In this document: positions 45,201 to 54,571 of the stretch, piece after piece | Layout: the number at the start of each line of letters is the position of its first letter | Position numbering within the stretch: position 1 is the stretch's first letter | Origin: Phymatolithon calcareum | Lineage: Eukaryota; Rhodophyta; Florideophyceae; Hapalidiales | Length of the DNA: 64,000 nucleotides | Assembly: GCA_977006965.1 (NCBI GenBank) | Contig: OZ345366.1 | Coordinates: 2,790,001-2,854,000 of the forward strand | Reading direction: 5' to 3' | The notes under the pieces: generated by a model | What the model saw: only the letters and a program-made list of their open reading frames with translations | The model's database searches: none | Told to the model about the DNA's origin: nothing | Made by a program: the position numbers and the translations under genes

Positions 45201-45890
45201 TTCATTCATTTTCATTCATTTTCATTCATTTTCATTCATTTTCATTCATTTTCATTCATTTTCATTCATTTTCATTCATTTTCATTCATTTTCATTCATT
45301 TTCATTCATTTTCATTCATTTTCATTCATTTTCATTCATTTTCATTCATTTTCATTCATTTTCATTCATTTTCATTCATTTTCATTCATTTTCATTCATT
45401 TTCATTCATTTTCATTCATTTTCATTCATTTTCATTCATTTTCATTCATTTTCATTCATTTTCATTCATTTTCATTCATTTTCATTCATTTTCATTCATT
45501 TTCATTCATTTTCATTCATTTTCATTCATTTTCATTCATTTTCATTCATTTTCATTCATTTTCATTCATTTTCATTCATTTTCATTCATTTTCATTCATT
45601 TTCATTCATTTTCATTCATTTTCATTCATTTTCATTCATTTTCATTCATTTTCATTCATTTTCATTCATTTTCATTCATTTTCATTCATTTTCATTCATT
45701 TTCATTCATTTTCATTCATTTTCATTCATTTTCATTCATTTTCATTCATTTTCATTCATTTTCATTCATTTTCATTCATTTTCATTCATTTTCATTCATT
45801 TTCATTCATTTTCATTCATTTTCATTCATTTTCATTCATTTTCATTCATTTTCATTCATTTTCATTCATTTTCATTCATTTTCATTCATT
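42229..45890 (+). repeat. Giant 10-bp minisatellite (TTCATTCATT)n, about 365 copies
   Basis: From 42241 to 45890 the sequence is 365 head-to-tail copies of TTCATTCATT (AATGAATGAA on the other strand). Only four units differ: TTCATTCATA at 42241, and TTCCTTCATT at 42261, 42281 and 42621. Partial units precede it from 42229. The unit contains no stop in any plus-strand frame, so a 1267-codon open frame spelling a ten-residue Phe/Ser/His/Ile repeat results; this is a by-product and not a gene. Variants cluster at the left end, and the remaining 3.2 kb are perfect, which points to very recent expansion or to assembly or consensus effects. Confidence 0.97.
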
Positions 45891-46530
45891 TCAAGAAATC
45901 TCTTTTTGCTTCCCTATTCCTCTCTTCCGTTTTTCTTCTGCTTCTCATTTTCATCTGACAATTCCTCTTCAAAATCAACTAATCTTGGTCCCGTTCTCGA
46001 ATATCAATTTTTAGTATCACTGTTCGAAATATTGACTACTCCAGGTCATGAAGGAAGAATTGGGCCATGAAGATTCGTCCTCACATTAAAAGAAAATTGT
46101 CTAGGATCCGGCATGTTAGATGTGGATGCACTAGTGCCACACGCATTGGTTCCAAAAAAATTTGTAAACTCTTAAGATAGATGTGCCCGAATATTTTTGC
46201 GACATTCAAGAATGATAACATTTTTCACGACACCCAAGAGCATATATTGCGAGTATAAGTGCCATCACTATTTTTTTCGGACACAGATCAAGCTCACGTG
46301 CGGATTTAAATATCATCAAGGTGGGCCGGTTTTTCGCTCCACCAAGCGCCGTCCCCGGATCGAGCAACCGCGCACCCATCAAGCAGCAGTGCCACCCTCG
46401 TCATCATCCTGTCTACCATTTGGCGTCTTGGGTGCGGTCAGCGATCCGTGCGAAGCACCCTACTTGGGGTGCCCAATCCCCAGGATCGCCCCTGGTGAGC
46501 TGATCGCTGAACAGGTTGTCCTTAAGGCAT
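45891..46530. other. Intergenic stretch
   Basis: Nothing recognised except a phrase GTGCCACACGCATTGGTTCC (46136-46155) that resembles the flank and end of the hAT MITE at 15.67 kb and may be a relic of such an insertion. Confidence 0.4.
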
Positions 46531-46532
46531 GA

Positions 46533-46652
46533 CTGGGATTCTCAATAGCGAGGACACATCAGAAAGCAGTCAAGTATACCGGCGGAAAGGCCCCACGGAA
46601 GCAGCACAGAGCGAAAGCAGCGGGAGAGAATCGATATCCGACAAGGATCTGA
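46533..46652 (+). pseudogene. Histone H3 N-terminal-tail-like fragment
   Basis: In this frame codons from 46548 read [19 protein letters not shown] and end in KAA. This follows the canonical H3 tail [25 protein letters not shown] closely (about 18 of 25 positions). The position of the initiator Met is ATA. After KAA the similarity ends and a TGA follows at 46650-46652. The histone fold is not seen nearby. It is best read as a 5' fragment of an H3 pseudogene, fused by rearrangement to the decayed gene that follows. Confidence 0.55.
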
Positions 46653-46662
46653 GATCAAGACC

Positions 46663-47575
46663 ATGCATTGGGATTCAGCCAAGCAGCTATTTAAAGTTGA
46701 GCTGAGCTCTCTTCCCGGTCAACAAAAGGAAATCAAACATTTTGAAGCTGTCCGGCTTCTCCCCAAGATCGCGACGGACTACTGCCTCAACCGTCCAATG
46801 AAAAGTCTGCAGCCCGAGCTCGTGGAGCGCTGGGGGATCTACGAAGCTGAGCTGGTGCTCAATGAGAAAACGTTGCACGATGCAGAAGAGGAACAAGCAG
46901 TACATTTCATGGACATTCCTGAAGAAGACATGCAGGAGGCACTGGACAGTGACCGATCTTCAGCATTCGCAGGACTCTCTCATTCAGGTTTCTGACCTCA
47001 GTCGTTCCGTCGTCCTCAAGTTCATCCTGCTTGGAGACGGCGAAGGAGAATATGAAGAAGGCGTGTATTACGGAACTTCTCATGATTCCGGAGACGACTG
47101 ATGGTCCCAAATCGTGTTCGCAATTATGTTCAACGCACGGATTGATGAAGACTCCAATACGCCGCTCTCTGAAGAGGTTCCAACTGCGACTCAGTTGAAA
47201 AAGACTAACAGCGAGCGGTGGAAGGAATGTATTGAAGATCATTCTGCAGGTGCCGTAAGCTTTAAAATTAAGGCTGAGCAAAGGTTTCTTCTTCTCGACA
47301 GACTTGATAGAATGGCATTGGAAAGGCCGGGCATGAAAATTCTCGTCGATTGCCCAGGCTCTCGATTCCACAGTAGTGACGCACAATACTACTACAAGTA
47401 CTATGCGAAACCGATGCTAGCTGGAAGCACATCCAATGAATGTGTTCAAGTTCTTCTTGCTAATGCTCTTGACCGCTTTGAGGACCCTGACACTACAATG
47501 GGTGTTTTCCTTCTCCAGGATCACCTCCACGTTCGAAATCTTCGTTATGTTTCGTCTAGGGCTTTCTCGAGCTGA
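46663..47575 (+). pseudogene. Decayed gene of unknown family
   Basis: A frame from ATG 46663 (ending 46995) passes near 46970 into a second frame that reads VSDLSRSVVLKFILLGDGEG, has a single TGA at 47099 and continues to 47575 with WKECIEDHSAGAVSFKIK, DCPGSRFHSSDAQYYYKYY and LLQDHLHVRNLRYVSSRAF. Composition is protein-like throughout. One frameshift and one stop suggest a pseudogene; an intron is possible but no clear splice sites were seen. No domain was recognised. Confidence 0.4.
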
Positions 47576-47576
47576 A

Positions 47577-48160
47577 GCGATTACGGGTCGACGAGATTAA
47601 CATATTTTCCAAGGTATGTAACCCGTCATATGATATAAAGTAGTTGATTGGTTACTTTTTTGACCTTTGACGATTCCAGATCGATGTGATTGACATATTT
47701 GATATCTTTTCAAACATGGTTCTTAAGATTTCCACTATAATTAGAGAGAGATTCTGTCCACTCTTTGAACATGCAACAGTACATTAGAAAACTAGTCATT
47801 CGAAGCCCCAGTGTGCGCACCGTAGTCTACACAGTCAATTCTCAGACCGGCTTGTCATATGGTGTACTGCAGCTTATTGGATACTTTGTTGACCTGTAAC
47901 GATTCCGGGTCGACGAGATTAACATTTTTTCTCAGGTACGTTGCCCGTCATATGATATACAGTAGTTGATTGTCTATTTTTTTACCTGTGGCGATTCCAG
48001 ATCGATTGGATTATCATATTTGATATCTTTTCAAAAATGGTTCCTAAGATTTCCACTCTAATTAGAGAGAGATTCTGTCCACTCTTTGAACATGCAACAG
48101 TGTATCGGTAAACTAGTCATTCGAAGCCCTAGTGTGCGTACATCTCGCCGTAGTCTACAA
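47577..48160 (+). repeat. Two-copy tandem repeat, about 320-bp period
   Basis: Copies at 47577-47832 and 47897-48160 are about 85-90 percent identical. Each contains GGGTCGACGAGATTAACAT, ATTCCAGATCGAT, TTTGATATCTTTTCAAA and a CACTCTTTGAACATGCAACAG block. A shorter internal repeat of the ACGATTCC(A/G)G(A/G)TCGA word recurs about every 92 bases within each copy. The right copy runs into the 3' end of the minus-strand gene at 48.1-49.1 kb, suggesting duplication of its tail. Confidence 0.8.
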
Positions 48161-49147
48161 ATAACTCCTGACCTTTTCTTCATTGACGTTCTAGTTCTTA
48201 AGGTTACCAGAAACGGATTTTTCAAAGCATCTCGATTGATGGAACTTTCATTGCATGTGAAATTATTTTCATCTACCGAGAGCAGTGACAAGGAAGTTAT
48301 CTGCACAAACTTCTTCTGCATATCTTCAGGCCACTTATCGAGAGATAGCTTTCCCAAGGTCTTCTCCAGATGCTAGCACTGGAACCATATGACGAAGTTT
48401 CTTACTATGTTCTTTGGAAGTATTGAAAATGAGGGCATATCGTCTGGCGGCCGGGAAACGTGTCGCGGGCTTCTTCTTTTTCTCAGTATAACAACAGCTC
48501 AGCATCACCAAAATCATCTCCAGTGTTTCAGAAACGCCAGACTTGAAAATCCCGGCAAATATTTTCTTTCCCAATATTTGGTTAGGCTTTATGTGGGGTA
48601 TAGCGGCTTGGAAATAAAAAGCTGAAATGTTGATTGTCGATCCAACATACAACGGCTGACCGGATATTAGATGAAATACTTGCCATGCTCTGCAATCCAA
48701 ACCATTCACTTCGTTTCCATGAAAGACAGGATGCAGAGCTGTGAAGAATCGGTACGCTGCGCGCATAGTAGGGGCGTTTATCACCCTGTCCGTGTAGTTA
48801 ACTGAATCGTCCAAAATCATTACCGGACTGTAATAATTGACATCCCATTTGAAGCGCATGACCAGTTTCCTGAAGTCTTTAAATGGTATGGTCTTCATTT
48901 CTTCCTTCTTAATGGTTCGTCGGTCAGCAAGATGAGTATTAAGAACTCCCAGAATCATAACCATGTCAGGGAATTCGTGGTTCACAGATCCACCTGAGGC
49001 AAGTGACTCAATGTAGTTCTTAACTAACTGAGTGTCGTTTTTGACAGCTTCAAAACCTGTCCATAGTGTCGCACATATTGAGGCTACTCTGCGACTCGCC
49101 TGTTTTTCTCGCTTGGCCCCTCGCTCAATGAACTGAGCTGTTATCAA
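48058..49147 (-). pseudogene. Unrecognised protein gene with a frameshift near its 3' end
   Basis: The minus strand is open from 49147 to 48335 (270 codons). The first codon of the open region is TTG and there is no nearby ATG, so the true start is probably in an upstream exon or lost. The text is protein-like (FPDMVMILGVLNTHLADRR, FRKLVMRFKWDVNYYSPVM, FFTALHPVFHGNEV, ISGQPLYVGSTINISAF). At about 48350 the frame ends (DLGKAISR), but a shift by one base continues smoothly as LGKLSLDKWPEDMQKKFVQ down to 48058. This suggests a single-base indel or a tiny splice event. No family was recognised. Confidence 0.45.
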
Positions 49148-52100
49148 ATTCGATCCAGGATCGCTTTCTCGTTACAAATCACAAACTGCCATAAAATGTC
49201 ATATATGCACTGAAAAGTGTATTACAGTATTGTAGTGCCACAACTCAAAACGACCCGGCTGGTTCGTAAATCCAGTTCATAGACACAAAAAACATAACCA
49301 AATGAAAAACACTCCAAAAGAGTAGGAATTTTCTTCGTCACTCAAGTTGGTATGAAACAAGAATACTTGTATTCTAGAATACGGAAATCTCAGTAGTAAC
49401 TTCAGAGGTGAGGCGTATGTCAAGCAAACGTGCAAAAACTTTTCAGATAGAAACGAAGCGTGCAGGAACAGTCCTGGCGTTTCTTGGGTGGATAGTACAA
49501 GAACACTTACGATCGCGGCTTCACGCACTTCTTGTAAAAAGGTTTCTGCTGAGCGATAGCTAACAATCGTGGCAAGATAGGTAACCTTTTGCAGGTCTGG
49601 TCCTTCTGTTTTGTATGGAGAATTTTGTACACTCACGGTGCCGTTGAACCAACAAAGCAAAGCTTCCTAATTTTATAGCCGTGCTAAAAGACTGTCGAAG
49701 GGTCCCGAGACGAAGGTCTCAACGACGCGCCGTTTTCCCAAAGAGGGTCACAACTCCTTAAGAGTTTGGTCAGTGCGAGATACTTCCAAAGGAAGGAGAA
49801 AGAACAGACAATCACAAGACGATGATTGTCACGGACGCACAAGAGGACGCACAAAAAACGTTTCAGTCGTCATGCTCGCCCAATGCGTTGTGAGCTACCA
49901 TTCGTTAAGGAATAAAGCGGATTCGGTAAGATGAGTTTACTGCAAGACCAGTTACGCTAAGTTGGCTCCCGTCTCTTTCTCCGAGGCACCGCTCGAAGAG
50001 AGGGAAGCTCTATATATCTACCGAAATGTCTACTAATTCAGCCCTTTGGGAGCTAGGAACTTGGCGATTGAAGCAGAAAAACAGCACACGAATTTATATA
50101 ATCCTATTGCAACAATAGTGTGCAACGGGCTAGTAAGAGGCTCAAATAACACGTAAAATAATGCATGATTGCCCACAATAAAGTCACTCTTGCATCATTG
50201 GGGTGCATTTCCGGTATCCACGGCACGGAGACGTTGCAACATTGCGAAAGCTATGCACATATGCGTCTGAAAGCTTGCAAGATACTGGATGACTGCTGAT
50301 ACCCTGAGTCGTGCCTCGCGTTCAGACGAAAATCAATTGAAAAAACCTGCTGAAGTAATGGTAATTCCACCTCCAATCCGGACGCATATTGCCTTGTATA
50401 TCTAATAAAATATTAATCTAGTGCATGCGAAATATTGAAAGGGTTCGATTGCAACTTCTACCGAAAATCAAATATTTCGTAAAGTCATACTTCAAACCTT
50501 TGATATAATTCAGAATATCGAACATATGACTTGGAATCTAGTTCATATTCACTAGTATTAATTATGATTTCCTTGTCAATTGCAGGCGGCTCTCTAAAAT
50601 TGGAGTAATTGAATTTTTACTCTCCGAAACTGTAGTTGGAGTGCTCTGGAGCTCATAATTGACAGTATTGGCCAATAGCTGACCGACGAGAGATGAAATG
50701 GACTAGTTTGAGTGGGTTTTGACTTCGGCTGAAAATTGTGTATATAAAGCGTCTGTATCTCAGCGAAGACGGAGCAACCATCCAAACCTGAGAGCCAACT
50801 CAAAGGAAACGTTTCTTTCTCGCTTCCTGCGGAAGCTTCACCCTATCGGCTGTACTTTTGGTATCAGAAGTATGGGACTCATATTTAGGCCGGTACTGTA
50901 GAACTCCATGGAAGTCATAGAGAGCAACTGAAAAATTGGATTCCTGAATGTTTAATGGTTTCGTGGCCGTCAAGACGTCTAGCAAATTGATGATATGAGC
51001 TTATTTTTCTACTAAATTTAACTCTATTTTTCCGAAAGACACGTGACCTATCCTGACAGGGCCCTTTGAAGATTAGTTTGAGGTCTGTACACACCAGTCC
51101 ATCAAGCGCGCGAAAGTGGGACACTTCATTATCGGAGTACAATTTTTCCACTTTTTTTGCAAAGCTGTCGGTGTAGGAGGTCGCACCATCTCGGTACGTT
51201 GTTTTACGAGAATGGGAAAAATCTACATCATGGAAGCTATCGTAAGCTGCAACTCTGTTTGAATAAACATCCGGAAAGTGTACATACTCATATATCGGTC
51301 TATAATCGGGATGAAAGTGTCGTGGTGTACTTGCATGCGTCTGTCAATACCTTACGTTGTCGGCCGGGTATTGATAATCAAAGATTACATTTTCAAAAGG
51401 TCCCCTTCGATATTTTCTCCTTCTCTTTGCTCACGATATGCTGTCTTACAAGAAATGAAAATTTAGAAAAGATTTCTTTTTAGAATAGTGCCTTCGTTCA
51501 TCTTAGAGTCTTCCATCCATGCTCTGCCAAGTGGGCTAATATGAAACTGTCGAGAGCGCTCTCCGTAGCAGAGGATTCCTTAGCGGCCGCCTGGTTGTGC
51601 AATTCTCGAAATTCGGTGAAAAGAGAGTACAGTTCCTTATATAGGTTCTTTCAAGAGCTCTCCTTCTCCAGTATTTAAATGTTGAAGGCATTGGCCCTGA
51701 TCAGTCCAAGTGCCAAAAGAGATGTCTATCACTGTCACTACGAGGCCCAACATCTGAACAACTCTTGCCGTTGTTAACCCTAAACCCGAAGCGCGCAAAA
51801 CGAATAGAATGAATTTCGATCACTAGCTCGTTCTTCAAGCTTGCAGGAATAAAGCTGGCAGAAATAAGTGTAGAGATTATCCAAAAAATTGTAATTGGAC
51901 TTTGGTGACGTGCGTATGTTCGATTTTATCGACTTAACAAAAGTGGATCTAAGAAAAGTAATGGAAAACTTGCTTTAGATCCGCCGGCCGCGATGCTATG
52001 TTTCAAAAAACACTCTCTCGACGTGGGTGCTACACAACAGTCATTTTACCAGGGCCATCGGGTCCACTCGTGTTGAGAAATAATTCAATTATCCACCCGC

Positions 52101-52159
52101 AGCCAGCGGATCCGCCCGGAAATATAATTAGAAATACCCTATTCCCTTCCCTAACAACC

Positions 52160-52645
52160 AGCTTCCCAATCCTTATCCCGTCTTTACTTGTTCGGGTAAT
52201 TCATCATTGCGCTTAGTATTTCGTGTGCCCCGCCTGTTGAGGCTTCTAGTGTGGTGCCGACTCTGATCTCGCACCACAGCTTATTCGATTTATCGCTCCT
52301 CTTCGCATCATGACATTGAACAGAACCATCACGCGGTAATTATTTGCAAGGGACCTCTCGTTCAACATCATGATCTGTTTCTTTGTGTTTCCGGGGTTTC
52401 TACACATATTATTCCGCTCCTCAGGCGAGGCTATAAGAAGATCATCACGACTGATTATTCCAGTCGGATCGCCACGTCAATAAGTGTCCCGCAGCAACCA
52501 CCTTCCGACTCCCCATCCCTTCATCATGTGTTTGGGTAAGTCATCACTGTGCTTTCTATTCGTGTGCCCCGCCTGTCAGAGCTTCTCCTTTGTTGTCCGA
52601 CTCTGTTCTCACACCACAGCTCATCGGATTGATCGCTCTTCCGCG
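52160..52645 (+). repeat. Direct repeat pair with about 340-bp offset
   Basis: Segments 52160-52305 and 52500-52645 share CGTGTGCCCCGCCTGT, CCGACTCTG, CACCACAGCT and GATTTATCGCTC/GATTGATCGCTC at corresponding positions, with roughly 80 percent identity. Function is unknown. Position upstream of the Penelope-like element leaves open that they are part of its terminal repeats. Confidence 0.6.
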
Positions 52646-53473
52646 TGACAAGTGCAACCGGTTCGTCTCTGTCTCGGCGCCGTTTCGACATCTTTCTCTA
52701 TTTTTCTTACTCTTATACGTCGACCGCAACCATCACTACTGCACCCACTTCATTCTTGAATTCGTCAGGCGAAGGAGAGATTTATTTCACTGAGAGAGCG
52801 TTTCGCTCTCGTTATCGTCTAGTCAAGTGGAAGGACAGAAGTCGACCGCCGGATCTGTTGCGATTCGTGCCCCCTGATAGTCCTTCTGTTAAGGGTTTTG
52901 TAAATTTCCTTTCTATGTTTTGAACGCTCTATACCTTGATTTGTGCTCTGGCCGTAATAGATTGCTGAAATTTCCCCCAAGTTGGAGACCGTTATTCTCC
53001 GAGTACCACCTAATGTTCTTCTGATCTCGTTAGAGTCTCGGTTTCGAACTTCATATATATCTGCTGTTCATAAAGAATCAAGCTGCTACAGATGATCCGG
53101 AAAATGTCAGGCGGAGTTTTACAATCGCAATAACCAAGAGCGCCAGAACAGGGGCAAATTTCTATGAAATATTCTGGATCAGGATCTGCGCTTGCCGAGT
53201 ATTAGAGGTTCTAATTACAAAATATCGGCCTTTGAGTCTCTTTAATTTGTCAGATATTAAAATCTGACCTCGCGGTTGACGTAGAGTGACTGAGACGAGC
53301 CCAGAACTGGCCGTCGGAGATTTGAGAAGAATTGGCCGGAGAAGCCGACGGCTACTGTAAAGAAAAGAGAATAGCATTCGCATAGGATCGAAATCGAACT
53401 CTACCGAGTATGAAATAATCTTACTTTGTGCTGTATAATATTTGGAAACCTGCAGTTACTATCATTCTTCCGA

Positions 53474-53702
53474 GTGGATCCGCTGGCCGCGGCCGAAATC
53501 TTTTTATTTCAACCCGACTGAATCCGCTGGCCGTTGGAAAATGACCTCTCTGGAACATGCACGTCTATAGAGTTGTTTGTTGAAATATTGAACCGCGGCC
53601 AGCGAATACAAAGCTGTTTTTTCATTACTTTTATCGCGGCGAGCGGATCCACTGCAAGTTCAGTATCATACACTTCTTTTCTTTCGGGGCCAGCGAATCC
53701 AC
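53474..53702. repeat. Cluster of five GTGGATYCGCTGGCCGCGG-like motifs in opposed orientation
   Basis: Copies start near 53474 and 53519 in one orientation and near 53592, 53635 and 53686 in the other, so the cluster is roughly an inverted arrangement. It ends about 150 bp before the Penelope-like reading frame and could be a promoter or a terminal structure of that element. Confidence 0.6.
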
Positions 53703-53756
53703 AAATAAGCTTCCTATTTTTTGATTTTGTTTTCGACTGACACAGAATTTTCTTGC

Positions 53757-53830
53757 AGAAGTTCTCGTTTACGCAAAACTACGCGCTTAGTACGGTTAGA
53801 CGCGTCTCCATTCGAGCTTTCCAACATTAC
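53757..53830 (+). repeat. Partial copy of the snapback repeat family
   Basis: GTTCTCGTTTACGCAAAACTACGCGCTTAG..., followed by TTAGACGCGTCTCC and GAGCTTTCCAAC, matches the 5' arm and loop of the two repeats at 60.5-60.9 kb. The 3' arm is missing. Confidence 0.6.
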
Positions 53831-53857
53831 TAGGGTCTCCTCACCCTAGAGGCAAGT

Positions 53858-54571
53858 ATGGCGCCGCGATCCGGGAATACTACAAGGAGTCATGCTCGCA
53901 GCCAAGGAGGTGGAGAAGACATTCGCAAAGCGGTTTATAGAGATTTTGATCCTGTCGATGACCTGGTGGAGGTCCGGAGACCCCCTATACTCCCTGACGT
54001 CGTAAATTTCGTTATAAAGGAGTTTAAGAAGGATGTCCGACATACGATAAACAAGGCCAAACAAGACCACATACTGAAGAAGTACAAGGACCATGAAAAG
54101 GCGGCCGAGAGCAAGGAGAAAAAAGCCGCGCAAGAAGTCGAGGAGTCACTAGAAGACTATGCCATGCGTAATCTCAAGAAACAACTGAACTCCCTGGAGA
54201 AATCGATCAAGAAGCTTCAGAGAAACAACCGTGCTAAGCCCAGAAAAAGCAATGCCGGTGGAGGAAAGAGGGCAGACAAACAAAAGGAAAACGCAAGGTC
54301 AGCGAACAAGCAAACCGTGAAGAAGAAAAGCAAACAAGGCAAGAAGAACCGACACCCGTCTCGGAAAAACAAAACGGACGCCGAGCAGCAGGCCGCGCAA
54401 ACCGCAACTAGGGTCGATCTTCCAGCAGTTAAACAAACCTCTAGGAATATTGGCCGACAAGTTCACGCCGGAGGCCTAGCTGGTGCTGCGACTAGGAAGC
54501 AAGTATTCTTTCCCCACCAAACTCAAGGAATCCCTTCCCGCACTTGCCGATGCGACGTCACATTCATTTAA
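53858..54571 (+). pseudogene. N-terminal basic region of the Penelope-like protein
   Basis: The ATG at 53858 starts a lysine-rich frame with a long coiled-coil-like helix (EEVEESLEDYAMRNLKK-type, about residues 80-130) and repeated KKKSKQGKKNR stretches, as expected for a nucleic acid-binding or nuclear-targeting region. Near 54440 the meaningful reading passes into another frame (GILADKFTPEA, TAG at 54477, then LVLRLGSKYSFPTKL), so the last part of this frame is out of register. Confidence 0.65.

Larger units (their letters stand above)
49148..53756. other. Long gene-poor stretch with direct repeats and motif clusters
   Basis: I recognise no gene in 4.6 kb. It holds the direct repeat pair at 52.16 and 52.50 kb and a cluster of GGCCAGCGGATCC-like words at 53.47-53.70 kb. 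Isolated further words of this type lie at 51977 and 52099. AT-rich parts (50.1-51.5 kb) look featureless. Confidence 0.45.

Noticed and set aside
42229-45890. Satellite as telomere repeat
   Set aside because: The unit TTCATTCATT lacks the G-rich strand of telomeric repeats and is internal to the sequence with unique DNA on both sides.
42211-46014. A 1267-codon plus-strand open frame
   Set aside because: It is entirely produced by the 10-bp satellite, whose unit has no stop on this strand. There is no start context, domain or non-repeat coding sequence.
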